Positions 54,166 to 62,623 of a stretch of DNA of 64,000 bases are shown here, piece by piece. The position numbers and the translations under genes were made by a program. Source of the DNA: Streptomyces chrestomyceticus JCM 4735. Its GTDB lineage: Bacteria > Actinomycetota > Actinomycetes > Streptomycetales > Streptomycetaceae. The DNA lies in the NCBI RefSeq assembly GCF_003865135.1, contig NZ_BHZC01000001.1, positions 5,890,001 through 5,954,000 of the forward strand. Direction: 5' to 3'. The notes below the pieces were generated by a model that worked only from the letters and a program-made list of their open reading frames with translations, searched no databases and was not told where the DNA came from. Each line of letters begins with the position of its first letter. Position 1 is the first letter of the stretch.

Positions 54166-54879
54166 TCATGCACGCCCACTACGGGAGTGCCGGGCCACCC
54201 GGTCCGGGCCCCGGAACCCGCCGGATTCCGCGCCCGGCGGCGGCCTGTACGGGTCCCGTCCCCGTCGCGGCTCCCGCAGCCGCAGTACGAGCACCACCGC
54301 GACCCCGGCGACGCACAGCATGTATCCGGTGGTCACCCAACCACCGGCCGTACGCCCCGACTTCAGCCCGTGCACCAGCGCCGCGCACCAGGCCACGTAC
54401 GCGCCCATGTGCAGCACCCGCCACCACCGCGACCCGCGGCGCGAGGTGAACGCGCCGCGTACCGCGCCCGTCACCGCCGCCGCGAGGAAGAGATAGCCGG
54501 CCAGCGTGCCGAGTCCGATGAGCAGCGGCCGCCCGTCGTCGGCGAACGGCACCGCGGCGGCCGTGCCGCTCGTCCGGCCGCGGGCGATCTTCACCCCGAT
54601 GTGCAGGGCGAGGAAGCCCAGTCCGGCGACGCCGGTGCCGCGGTGCACGGCCTGCGCGATCAGCCGGTGGCCGGAGTGCAGCAGCAGCCGGTCGGTGGCG
54701 GCCAGGCCCCACAGGACGGTGCCGGTGAGCGAGACCAGCGCGAGGACGCCCGTGCCGAAGTCCAGGAAGTCGAGCACCCGCCGGGGGGCTCCGGCCTGGG
54801 TGGCCACGGCGAGGAAGAGCAGTACGACGGCGGGCAGCGCCGGGCGCAGGGCGGTCCGCAGACGGGACGAGGCGGGCAT
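54166..54879 (-). CDS. Diheme ferric-reductase-like membrane protein
   Basis: A 237-residue integral membrane protein with about six helices. It carries two pairs of histidines in the spacing of transmembrane heme b ligands: His79/His93 (x13) and His157/His170 (x12), as in ferric reductase/NOX-type proteins. It lacks the usual C-terminal FAD/NADPH domain. The NuoF-ferredoxin fusion encoded next could supply electrons instead. An AAGGAGG site precedes the ATG at 54879. The C-terminal tail is Arg/Gly-rich. It is the first gene of a three-gene run on this strand. Confidence 0.85.
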   Translation of the reverse strand: MPASSRLRTALRPALPAVVLLFLAVATQAGAPRRVLDFLDFGTGVLALVSLTGTVLWGLAATDRLLLHSGHRLIAQAVHRGTGVAGLGFLALHIGVKIARGRTSGTAAAVPFADDGRPLLIGLGTLAGYLFLAAAVTGAVRGAFTSRRGSRWWRVLHMGAYVAWCAALVHGLKSGRTAGGWVTTGYMLCVAGVAVVLVLRLREPRRGRDPYRPPPGAESGGFRGPDRVARHSRSGRA

Positions 54880-55384
54880 CGAGCCTCCTTGACGCGGAGC
54901 GGGGGTACGGGAGAGAAGTGCGGATGGCGTCCTGGGGTGGTGGCCGCGCGACGGAATACGTACGCCGCGCGCCGGTTTCGGCGACAGTCGACAGTCGCCG
55001 CTATCGACGACGGCCGGTATCGGTGACGTCCGGTTTCGACGACGGCCACCGCTATCGGCGCAAGGCGTGGCCCGGTCCGGGCCGCCGAAGATATTCACGC
55101 CGGTTTATGCGCGGTGTCCCGCCGGGACGCGGAAAGGTATGCGCCAAAGGCGGTGCTCCGGGGTGAGCAGCAGCATCACGGAACGCCGCCGGAGCGTCCT
55201 CCGGTTTATCGCGCTGTGACAAATTCCTGCACCGGCATCGAAGTTACGCGGGGTAACTCCGGATGGTGCCCCCTCAGGCACGACCACCGCTCGAAGCACC
55301 ACCGGACGCCGCACCACCGCCTGGCGGTGCTTGCGAGCAGCAGGGCCGTACCCCCCTCCGCATCACGCCAGGAACGAGGTAGCG
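54880..55384. other. Divergent intergenic region with regulatory repeats
   Basis: 505 nt lie between the diheme protein (leftward) and the PucR-type regulator (rightward). It contains the contiguous 16-bp repeats listed separately and several further copies of the words CGGTTTCG and CTATCG (54970-55065). Toward the regulator the composition becomes less GC-rich. No gene is seen. Confidence 0.6.
54997..55044. repeat. Three contiguous 16-bp repeats, possible operator array
   Basis: Units at 54997-55012, 55013-55028 and 55029-55044 follow the pattern [GT]CCG[CG]T[AT]TCG[AG][CT]GACG. Degenerate copies flank them (54971-54986; 55048-55061). They lie 118 nt upstream of the diheme protein start and in the divergent promoter region, so they could bind the PucR-type regulator or another factor. 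Confidence 0.6.
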
Positions 55385-56443
55385 ATGTGTGATCTCCTGA
55401 ACCGCATCTGGTCACGCCCCCGCGGCGAATGGACCCGCGTGCTGAGAAAGGAACTCCCGGCGCTCGCCGAGAAGGTGACCGAGGAGCTGCGGAGCGGAAT
55501 TCCCGCCTTTGCCGCACTGCTCGCGGAAACGGGTGCCGTCGAAGAGGCCCGCCGGGCCGTGGAACAGGCCATGCTGGTGGCGCTCGGCTACCAGGAAAAC
55601 GCGGAGCGCGTCCGCCGGCCCAAGGACCTCGTCGTCACCCCGCTCCCGACGGCACCGGCCCGCCGGGAGGTATTCGCCGCTCTCACCGGGACCAAGGACG
55701 TCTCCGACGTCGCCCTCGCCGAAGTGGCCCGCTGTGCCGGCTGGCCCGTACCGGCATGCGTCCAGGCCGTCGCGCTCGCCTCGCCCGCCGAAGCCCCGCA
55801 ACTGGCCGCCGCCCTCGGCGACGCCCTCATCGGCACCGTCGACGGTGACACCTGCCTGCTCGTCCCCGACCCGGGGACGCAGACCCGCGCCCGTCTGGAG
55901 GCCGCCCTCAAGGGCCGGGCGGCGGCGGTCGGCCATGCCGTACCGGCGGGCGACACCGCTTCCTCGCTGCGCTGGGCCCGCGCCCTGCTCGCCCTGTCAC
56001 CCGGCCGCGGCGGCCCCGACACCCGCCCGGCCTTCGTGGACGATCACCTCTCCGCCCTGCTCCTCCTCCAGGACGAGTCGCTGGCCACAGCGCTCTCCGC
56101 ACGCTGGCTGAGCCCTCTGGACGACCTGACGCCACGCCAGAGCGAACGCTTGGAGGTCACCTTGCTCGCCTGGCTGGAGGGCGGCGGCGCGCCCGAGGCG
56201 GCCCGGGTGCTCCAGGTGCACCCGCAGACCGTGCGCTACCGCCTGCGGCAGATCGAGAAGCTCTTCGGGCCCGCGCTGCGCGACCCCCGGACCCGCTTCG
56301 AACTGGAGATGGCGCTGCGCAGCCGCCGCCTGATGGCCCACGTACGGCGCTACCGCTCGCGGGCCGGCCGCCGGGCCCGGGCCGTCGCCTCCACCATCCG
56401 GCCGCTGGGCATGGCCAGGGAGGCCCGGGTCAACGGGCTGTGA
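55385..56443 (+). CDS. PucR/CdaR-type transcriptional regulator
   Basis: A 352-residue regulator. The N-terminal 230 residues are a mixed, ligand-binding-type region (ELPALAEKVTEELRSGIPAF; later GGDEF-like fold remnants such as LLVPDPGTQTRARLEAALKGR). The C-terminus has the PucR-type helix-turn-helix LEVTLLAWLEGGGAPEAARVLQVHPQTVRYRLRQIEKLFG, in which HPQTVRYRLRQIE is the signature. A basic tail follows. It is divergent from the redox operon, and its gene borders the 16-bp repeats. It is likely to control itself and that operon. Confidence 0.88.
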   Translation: MCDLLNRIWSRPRGEWTRVLRKELPALAEKVTEELRSGIPAFAALLAETGAVEEARRAVEQAMLVALGYQENAERVRRPKDLVVTPLPTAPARREVFAALTGTKDVSDVALAEVARCAGWPVPACVQAVALASPAEAPQLAAALGDALIGTVDGDTCLLVPDPGTQTRARLEAALKGRAAAVGHAVPAGDTASSLRWARALLALSPGRGGPDTRPAFVDDHLSALLLLQDESLATALSARWLSPLDDLTPRQSERLEVTLLAWLEGGGAPEAARVLQVHPQTVRYRLRQIEKLFGPALRDPRTRFELEMALRSRRLMAHVRRYRSRAGRRARAVASTIRPLGMAREARVNGL

Positions 56444-56588
56444 CCGGCGCACCGTGACCGCGGCGGCCCCGGGCTCCCCTCCGGGGCTGCCGCCCTGCCC
56501 GGCGGCCCTGCCGCTACGCTGGGGCGGAAGCAGGCCGGACGGACCGTGGCCTGCCGTATGCCGTACGGACCGGGGGAGGGGTGAGCAC

Positions 56589-56894
56589 ATGCGGCGTTTC
56601 GCCGACGCCTGGCGGCTGTACGTGGGCGCGCTCTTCTTCCTGCTCTCCGGGTTCGCGCTCGCCCAGAGCGGTCTGACCTCGACGCTCGCCGCCGCCGCGA
56701 CCACCGCCGCCGTACTGCTGCTGTGCCGCGCCTTCCTGGCCGCCGCGCTCGCCCGGCCCGAACCGCCGGGCCGGATCCGTACCGCCATCCGCGACCGGGA
56801 ACGCCGTACGGCCTTCCTCCCGCAACGCGATCCCGACGCCGCGGGCCGCCCGCGGCCCAGGGCACCCGGCCGTCCCCTCCCGACGGCCGCGTAG
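56589..56894 (+). CDS. DUF6412-like small membrane protein
   Basis: A 101-residue protein with two transmembrane helices (YVGALFFLLSGFALA; STLAAAATTAAVLLLCRAFLAAAL) and a basic C-terminal tail containing RERRTAFLPQRDPDAAGRPRPRAPGR. That tail is characteristic of a small actinobacterial family encoded before yidC paralogs. Function is unknown; it may be an assembly partner or substrate of the insertase. The ATG at 56589 follows GGGGAGGGG. Confidence 0.75.
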   Translation: MRRFADAWRLYVGALFFLLSGFALAQSGLTSTLAAAATTAAVLLLCRAFLAAALARPEPPGRIRTAIRDRERRTAFLPQRDPDAAGRPRPRAPGRPLPTAA

Positions 56895-56993
56895 GCGCCT
56901 TTCCCCTCGCATCCCGCGGAGGCCCCGGCCCCGCGCGGCTCGTCACGCCGAACTCCTCTTCCGGCACGACGAGACCCCGTGGAGGGCTCACCC

Positions 56994-57812
56994 ATGTCCG
57001 TTTTCGCCACCCTGGGCAGCGCGCTGTCCCAGGCCGCCGACCTCATCGAACCGCTCTTCGGCGCCTCGGCGACCGCCGCCGCGATCATCCTCTGCACCCT
57101 GTGCGTACGCGCCGCCCTGCACCCGCTCGCCCGCGCCGCCGCCCGCGGCGAGAAGACCCGTTCCGCGCACGCCCCGCGCTTGGCCGAGTTGCGCCGTACG
57201 TACGCCAAGGACCCGCAGCGCCTACGGGAGGAGACCGCCGCCCTCTACGCCGAGACCGGTTCCTCGCCACTGGCGGGCTGCCTGCCGGCGCTGCTGCAAC
57301 TGCCCGTCTTCTTCGTCATGTACCACCTGTTCACCAGTGACGGCAGCGGCCTGCTCGCGCACACACTGCTGGGCGCGCCGCTCGGCGGGCACTGGGCGCA
57401 GGCCCTCGCGGACGGCGGTCCGGTCGGGCCGTACGGGCTGGTCTATCTCGCGCTGTTCGCGCTGGCCGCAGCCGTCGCCACCTGGAACTACCTGCGGGCC
57501 CGTACGACGATGGCGCGGAACGTGGCGTCGGGCGCGGCCCTCGGCCAGGCGGGTCCGGCCGGCGGCGGTACGGCCGACGGCGCTGCGGTGCCCGGCCTCG
57601 CCGCCATGACGAAGATGATGCCGTTGCTGTCCTTCGGGACGCTGGTCAGCATCGCGGTGCTGCCGCTGGCGGCCTCGCTCTACCTGGTGACGACCACGGC
57701 GTGGACGGCGTGCGAGCGGGCGCTGCTGCACAGGGACCGGGACCGGAAGCGGGGCCAGGACGGCCAGGACGGCCGGGACAGTGACGCGGCCCCCGCCCGT
57801 ACCGCCGGGTAA
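56994..57812 (+). CDS. YidC/Oxa1-family membrane insertase, paralog
   Basis: A 272-residue membrane protein insertase of the YidC/Oxa1 fold. The first helix is followed by the hydrophilic-groove region RAALHPLARAAARGEKTRSAHAPRLAELRRTYAKDPQRLREETAALYAETGSSPLAGCLPALLQLPVFFVMYHLF, whose conserved Arg and coiled-coil loop identify it. Later helices include KMMPLLSFGTLVSIAVLPLAASLYLVTTTAWTACERALL. It is shorter than housekeeping YidC and unlinked to rpmH/rnpA, so it is a second copy. A GGAGGG site supports the ATG at 56994. It follows the DUF6412-like gene. Confidence 0.92.
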   Translation: MSVFATLGSALSQAADLIEPLFGASATAAAIILCTLCVRAALHPLARAAARGEKTRSAHAPRLAELRRTYAKDPQRLREETAALYAETGSSPLAGCLPALLQLPVFFVMYHLFTSDGSGLLAHTLLGAPLGGHWAQALADGGPVGPYGLVYLALFALAAAVATWNYLRARTTMARNVASGAALGQAGPAGGGTADGAAVPGLAAMTKMMPLLSFGTLVSIAVLPLAASLYLVTTTAWTACERALLHRDRDRKRGQDGQDGRDSDAAPARTAG

Positions 57813-57949
57813 CGGTCCAGTACGTGAACCGGGTCTTGCGGAGCGGACGCCGTTCTTGGACGATCGTCCGAATCGCTCGATGGCCGTCCCCATCGGCCGG
57901 TCCGGGAGAGCCCTCCCGGACCGACCCTTCGACCACGGGAGTTGTACCG

Positions 57950-58807
57950 ATGAAGCTGCTGCGTGTCGGTCCGGTGGGGGCGGAACGCCCGGCGCTGCTC
58001 GACGAGGAAGGCGTGCTGCGCGACCTGTCGTCGCTGGTCACGGACATCGACGGGGCGCTGCTCGGGGACAGCCCGGCGCTTGACCGGATACGGGCGGCGG
58101 CCGCCGCCGGGGTGCTGCCGCGCCGGGACCCGGCCGGTCTGCGCACCGGGCCGCCGGTCGCCCGGATCGGCAAGATCGTGTGCATCGGGCTGAACTACCA
58201 CGACCACGCGCGCGAGACCGGCGCCGCCGTACCGGCCGAGCCGATCGTCTTCATGAAGGCGCCGGACACGGTCGTCGGGCCCGACGACACGGTGCTGGTG
58301 CCGCGCGGCAGCGTGAAGACGGACTGGGAGGCCGAACTGGCCGTCGTCATCGGCCGTACCGCGCGCTACCTGGAGACCGACGACGAGGCCCGCGCCGCCG
58401 TCGCCGGGTACACGATCGCGCACGACGTCTCCGAACGGGAGTTCCAGATCGAGCGCGGCGGCCAGTGGGACAAGGGCAAGAACTGCGAGACGTTCAACCC
58501 GCTGGGCCCGTGGCTGGTGACGGCGGACGAGGTGCCCGACCCGCAGGCGCTGGGCGTGCGGCTGTGGGTCAACGGCACGCTGCGGCAGGACGGCACGACC
58601 GCCGGGCAGATCTTCCCGGTGGCCGAAGTGGTCCGTTACGTGAGCCGGTTCATGACCCTGTACCCGGGCGACGTCATCAACACCGGCACCCCGGCGGGCG
58701 TGGCGATGGGCTGTCCGGAGCCCAAGCCGTACCTGCGCGCCGGTGACGTGGTGGAGCTGGAGATCGACGGCCTGGGGCGGCAGCGGCAGGAGCTGAAGGC
58801 GGCCTGA
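57950..58807 (+). CDS. Fumarylacetoacetate hydrolase family protein
   Basis: A 285-residue FAH-superfamily enzyme, probably a hydrolase or decarboxylase of an acyl-pyruvate or ketonised catabolic intermediate. The catalytic core begins with KIVCIGLNYHDHARETG. Metal ligands are in DWEAELAVVIG (the second Glu), with EREFQIERGGQWDKGK and VINTGTPAGVAMG in the substrate pocket. Length fits the UGL/2-hydroxyhepta-2,4-diene-1,7-dioate isomerase-like branch. A GGGAG site precedes the ATG at 57950. The pathway is not evident from the neighbours. Confidence 0.92.
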   Translation: MKLLRVGPVGAERPALLDEEGVLRDLSSLVTDIDGALLGDSPALDRIRAAAAAGVLPRRDPAGLRTGPPVARIGKIVCIGLNYHDHARETGAAVPAEPIVFMKAPDTVVGPDDTVLVPRGSVKTDWEAELAVVIGRTARYLETDDEARAAVAGYTIAHDVSEREFQIERGGQWDKGKNCETFNPLGPWLVTADEVPDPQALGVRLWVNGTLRQDGTTAGQIFPVAEVVRYVSRFMTLYPGDVINTGTPAGVAMGCPEPKPYLRAGDVVELEIDGLGRQRQELKAA

Positions 58808-58936
58808 CGGGCCCTCAGGCGCGCGGGCCGTCCGGGGCGGGCGGCCGGTGGTCGGCTGTCGGCTGGACAGGGGGACTCGCCGTACGGGTGCGCGAACGGT
58901 CCCGCTGCCCGGCCGTTCCGTGCACATAGTGCCCGT

Positions 58937-60919
58937 ATGCCTGCAAAAAAGACAAAACGGACCCAAGTGGTGGGGGCCGCCGCGCTGGGAGCCGTGGCCG
59001 CCGTGCTCCTCGGCCTGTTCGCGGCGTTCGGCTTCGCGGCCCCGCTGCCCGGCGGCCTCGGCCCGTGCCGGGGGAGCCAGTGCCCGTCCTCGTACGCCGA
59101 TCCGAACAACGGACCGGTGGCCGGACGGGACGAGAACCTCAACATCTTCGTCGGCGGGGACTTCCGCGTCGGCGGCTCGGCCGCCGAGGCCGAAGGGAAG
59201 ATCGTCACCCTCGGCGGCTTCCAGATGAACAAGACCGGCGGCTCCAGCGTCTACAACGTCGGCGTCGTCGGCGTCGGCTCCCGGGTGCCCCCGCCCAACG
59301 GCTCCGACTTCCTGACCGTGGGCGGTGACGTCACCATCGCCCACGGCCAGCGGCTGCTCGCCGAGGAAGGCAGCACCCACGGCGTCGTCGCGTACGAAGG
59401 CAGGCTGACCGGCACCGTGATCCCCCAGTCGGACCAGCGGCCGGGCGCCGCCGATCCGTACCGCGGGCTGGTGCCCGACCTCACGGCGGCCAGCCAGTGC
59501 TACGCCCGGACCGGTGACGGGCCGCGGCCCGCGACCGGCACCGCCGTCAACCAGGGCTACTCGACGGTCTTCACCGGCGACGGGACCTCCGCCCTCCAGG
59601 TCTTCAACGTCGACTTCGACCTGGTGGGCCGCAACGGCGGCGCCCAGGGCATCACCTTCCAGAACATCCCGGCCGGCGCGACCGTGCTGGTCAACCTGGT
59701 CGGCGACGCCCGCGTCATCAACACCTACATCGGCCACGACCTCCAGCCGCCCGGCATCCGCGAGCGGCTGCTGTGGAACTTCCCGGACGCGAACGCGGTG
59801 GAGTTCAAGGGCGGCGCTCAGTTCCAGGGGAGTGTGCTGGTCGGCAAGCAGGGCAGTACGACGACGGTGTCGGTACCGGGGATGAACGGCCGGTTCTACA
59901 CGGTCGGTTCGCTGGTGCACACCTCGACGTCCGGCGCCGAGCTGCACAACTATCCGTTCAACGGGGATCTGCCGGACTGCCGCGCGCCGAGCCCGAGCCC
60001 GACGCCTACGCCGACGCCTACTCCGACACCGACGGAGCCGTCGCCGAGTCCGACGGATCCGAGTCCGTCGCCGACCGACCCGAGTCCGTCTCCGACCGAG
60101 CCGAGCCCGTCGCCCACGGACCCGTCGCCGTCACCTACGGACGAGCCGTCTCCCACGGACGAGCCGTCGCCGACCGATGAGCCGTCGCCGACCGACGAGC
60201 CGTCGCCGAGCCCGACGGACCCGAGTCCGTCGCCGACCGAGCCGAGTCCGTCCCCCACGGACGAGCCGTCACCGTCCCCCACGGACGAGCCGTCACCGTC
60301 ACCGACCGACGAGCCGTCGCCCACGCCGACGGAGCCGAGCCCGTCCCCGACGGAGCCGACTCCGACCCCCACACCCACCCCGACGGAGCCGAGCCCGTCC
60401 CCGACCCCGACCGAGCCGACGCCCACCCCCACCGAGCCGAGGCCGACGCCGACCCAGCCGACGCCCACGCCGACCGACCCGACGCCGTCGCCCACGGAGC
60501 CGACCCGGCTGCCGTCACCGACGCCCCCGGAGCCGACCCCGGAACCGACCGGGCCGACCGCACCTCCGTCACCGACCGCCCCCACCCCGGAGCCCACCGA
60601 GCCGACCCCAGAGCCGACCGAGCCGACCCCAGAGCCGACCGAGCCGACCCCAGAGCCCACCGAACCCACCCCGACCCCCACCGAGCCGACCACCTCACCA
60701 TCACCGACCACCCCCACCCCGACCCCGACCCCCACGGACTCCTCCTCCGCCGGCCCGCTGCCCAGCCCCGGGCCGTCGGGTGACGGGGACCAACTGGCGC
60801 ACAGCGGCAGCAGCGCCTTCCAGGACCCGCTGTTCATCGGGGCGGCAGCGGCCGCCGTCGTCAGCGGTGCGGTGCTCGTACTGATCATCCGCACACGCCG
60901 GCGCCGCTCCGACGGCTGA
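58937..60919 (+). CDS. Choice-of-anchor A surface protein with PTS-rich stalk and LAHSG-TM tail
   Basis: A 660-residue surface protein. A signal peptide (residues about 12-34) leads to a choice-of-anchor A beta-rich domain (about 48-350; [32 protein letters not shown]). From about 353 to 605 there is a low-complexity stalk of [19 protein letters not shown] repeats. The C-terminus is LAHSG (620-624), a hydrophobic helix and RTRRRR, a sortase-type sorting signal in which the usual Thr is replaced by Ser. The sortase at 48472 could anchor it. A CATAGT hexamer 6 nt before the ATG may be a -10 box. Its ligand is unknown. Confidence 0.9.
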   Translation: MPAKKTKRTQVVGAAALGAVAAVLLGLFAAFGFAAPLPGGLGPCRGSQCPSSYADPNNGPVAGRDENLNIFVGGDFRVGGSAAEAEGKIVTLGGFQMNKTGGSSVYNVGVVGVGSRVPPPNGSDFLTVGGDVTIAHGQRLLAEEGSTHGVVAYEGRLTGTVIPQSDQRPGAADPYRGLVPDLTAASQCYARTGDGPRPATGTAVNQGYSTVFTGDGTSALQVFNVDFDLVGRNGGAQGITFQNIPAGATVLVNLVGDARVINTYIGHDLQPPGIRERLLWNFPDANAVEFKGGAQFQGSVLVGKQGSTTTVSVPGMNGRFYTVGSLVHTSTSGAELHNYPFNGDLPDCRAPSPSPTPTPTPTPTPTEPSPSPTDPSPSPTDPSPSPTEPSPSPTDPSPSPTDEPSPTDEPSPTDEPSPTDEPSPSPTDPSPSPTEPSPSPTDEPSPSPTDEPSPSPTDEPSPTPTEPSPSPTEPTPTPTPTPTEPSPSPTPTEPTPTPTEPRPTPTQPTPTPTDPTPSPTEPTRLPSPTPPEPTPEPTGPTAPPSPTAPTPEPTEPTPEPTEPTPEPTEPTPEPTEPTPTPTEPTTSPSPTTPTPTPTPTDSSSAGPLPSPGPSGDGDQLAHSGSSAFQDPLFIGAAAAAVVSGAVLVLIIRTRRRRSDG

Positions 60920-60937
60920 CCTCCGGGTCAGCCCGTC
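60911..60937. terminator. Hairpin between convergent genes
   Basis: GACGGCTGACC (60911-60921) pairs with GGTCAGCCCGTC (60926-60937) apart from one bulged C. It overlaps the stop codons of both convergent genes. Confidence 0.65.
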
Positions 60938-61473
60938 GGCTGCTGCTCGATGTAGCGCCCCAGGGCGTCGACCACCAGCGCGTGGTCGTCGCCCTGGGGG
61001 AGCCCGGAGACCGCGACGGTGCCGACGACTCCGGTGCCGCGCAGCCGTACGGGGAAGGCGCCGCCGTGCGCGGCGTAGCGGTCCGGGTCGAGACGGGACG
61101 ATTCTTCGAACGTCCGGCCCTTGGCGCGGAAGCGGGCGCCGACGAGGTACGAGGACTCCGCGTACCGCTCGACGACGCGGCGCTTGCGCTCGATCCACGC
61201 GTCGTTGTCGGCCGACGTGCCCGGCAGCGCACAGTGGAAGAGCTGCTGCGCGCCGCGCCGGATGTCCACCGTCACGGCCGCGCCGCGCTCGCGCGCCAGG
61301 TCCGCCAGCAGGCAGCCGAGCCGCCAGGCGTCCTCGTTGCCGAAGCGGTCCAGGACCAGGCGGCGCTCCTGCTCCTCCAGTTCGCGGACCTGGTGGCGGG
61401 CCGCCTCCCGCTCGTCCAGCCCGTTCAGCACTCCGGTGCCGCCCGTGCCGTTCCCGTTTGCCGTGCCGTTCAT
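60928..61473 (-). CDS. UPF0303 / GlcG-HbpS-like protein
   Basis: A 181-residue protein of the UPF0303 (YBR137W-like) family, related in fold to the heme-degrading HbpS/GlcG group. Recognised by RGAAVTVDIRRGAQQLFHCALPGTSADNDAWIERKRRVVERY, the SSRLDPDRYAAHGGAFPVRLRGTGVVGTVAVSGLPQGDDHALVVDAL core and the C-terminal GRYIEQQ. The role in bacteria is unsettled. The ATG at 61473 has a GAGGAGG site and overlaps the preceding oxidoreductase gene by 4 nt, so the two are co-translated. Confidence 0.88.
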   Translation of the reverse strand: MNGTANGNGTGGTGVLNGLDEREAARHQVRELEEQERRLVLDRFGNEDAWRLGCLLADLARERGAAVTVDIRRGAQQLFHCALPGTSADNDAWIERKRRVVERYAESSYLVGARFRAKGRTFEESSRLDPDRYAAHGGAFPVRLRGTGVVGTVAVSGLPQGDDHALVVDALGRYIEQQPTG

Positions 61474-62567
61474 GCCGCCTCCTCGATCCGGACCGCGCGG
61501 CCCTCGGCCGCCGATGTCTTCGCCGCTTCCAGGACGCGCAGGGCGGCCGCCGCCTCCCTGGCGCTCACCGGCGGTTCGCCTACGGTGCGCAGTGCTTCCG
61601 CGACGGCGGCGTAGTACGCGGGGTAGTCACCGGGCAGGGTCGGTACGGGATCGCCGCCGCCGGTCAGCGGGGACTCCCCGGCGCCGATCCGGCCCCACGC
61701 CGACTCCGGCTCCGTACCCCAGCCGTCCGGGTCGTCGCCCGGCCGCCGTCCCTCGCGCAGGGCGGCTTCCTGCGGGTCCAGGCCGTACTTCACGTAGCCC
61801 GCGCGGCTGCCCAGCACCCGGAAGCGCGGGCCGAGCTGGGCGGTGGTGGCGCTGACCCACAGGTGCGAGCGGACGCCGTTCGCGTGGGTGAGGGCGAGGA
61901 ACGTGTCGTCGTCGGCCTCCGCGCCCGGGCGGCGTACGTCGGACTCGGCGTAGACCAGGGTGACCGGTCCGAACAGGGCGAGCGCCTGGTCGACGACGTG
62001 GCTGCCCAGGTCGTACAGCAGGCCGCCGAGCTCCGCCGGGTCGCCGGACTCGCGCCAGCCGCCCTTCGGCTTCGGCCGCCAGCGTTCGAAGCGCGACTCG
62101 AAGCGCTGTACGTCGCCGAGCGCGCCCTCGGTGACCAGCTTGCGCACCGTACGGAAGTCGTTGTCCCAGCGGCGGTTCTGGAAGACGGAGAGCAGCAGGC
62201 CGCACTCGTCCGCGAGGGCGGCCAGCCCGTCGGCCTCGGCGGCGGTCCCGGCGAGCGGCTTGTCGACGACGGCCGGCAGCCCGGCGCGCAGCGCGGCCTC
62301 GGCGAGCGCGACGTGCGTCTTGTTCGGGGACGCGATGACGACGAGGTCCAGTTCGCCGGCGCGGGCCAGCACCTCGTCGGGGGTGGCGACCGTACGGACC
62401 CGCGGGTGTTCGGCGCGGGCCTGCGCCTGCCGGTCCGGGCTGCCGGTGGAGACGGTGTCCAGCACCAGGCCGTCGGTGGCGGCGATCAGCGGGGCGTGGA
62501 AGACCGAGCCGGCCAGACCGTAACCGATGAGGCCGACGCGGAGGGGTGTGCCGGGGGAGTCATTCAT
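61470..62567 (-). CDS. Gfo/Idh/MocA family oxidoreductase
   Basis: A 365-residue NAD(P)-dependent dehydrogenase of sugars or polyols. The Rossmann motif is VGLIGYGLAGSVFHAPLI. Next comes the VVIASPNKTHVALAEAALRAGLPAVVDKPLAGTAAEADGLAALA block, with the conserved Lys in DKPLA, and the LYDLGSHVVDQAL motif with the catalytic-type His. Start at the ATG at 62567 (a GTG at 62576 is possible). Its gene is divergent from a ROK regulator and coupled to UPF0303, suggesting a regulated sugar-use unit with unknown substrate. Confidence 0.92.
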   Translation of the reverse strand: MNDSPGTPLRVGLIGYGLAGSVFHAPLIAATDGLVLDTVSTGSPDRQAQARAEHPRVRTVATPDEVLARAGELDLVVIASPNKTHVALAEAALRAGLPAVVDKPLAGTAAEADGLAALADECGLLLSVFQNRRWDNDFRTVRKLVTEGALGDVQRFESRFERWRPKPKGGWRESGDPAELGGLLYDLGSHVVDQALALFGPVTLVYAESDVRRPGAEADDDTFLALTHANGVRSHLWVSATTAQLGPRFRVLGSRAGYVKYGLDPQEAALREGRRPGDDPDGWGTEPESAWGRIGAGESPLTGGGDPVPTLPGDYPAYYAAVAEALRTVGEPPVSAREAAAALRVLEAAKTSAAEGRAVRIEEAA

Positions 62568-62580
62568 GCCGTCCACTTAA

Positions 62581-62593
62581 GCAACGCTGTTGC
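62581..62593. promoter_or_regulatory. Palindrome in the divergent promoter, possible ROK operator
   Basis: GCAACGCTGTTGC is a 5-bp inverted repeat with a 3-nt centre in the 56-nt gap between the oxidoreductase and the ROK regulator. The position is right for an operator controlling both. Confidence 0.45.
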
Positions 62594-62611
62594 CAAAGTG
62601 CAAGCAATGCG

Positions 62612-62617
62612 GACAAT
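62612..62617 (+). promoter_or_regulatory. -10 element for the leaderless ROK regulator
   Basis: GACAAT lies 6 nt before the GTG at 62624, and no Shine-Dalgarno sequence is seen. Confidence 0.45.
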
Positions 62618-62623
62618 GGACGG

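Noticed and set aside
59990..60740. A DNA satellite or variable-number repeat.
   Set aside because: The repeats are explained by a Pro/Thr/Ser/Glu protein stalk that stays in frame; only the protein repeat was annotated.
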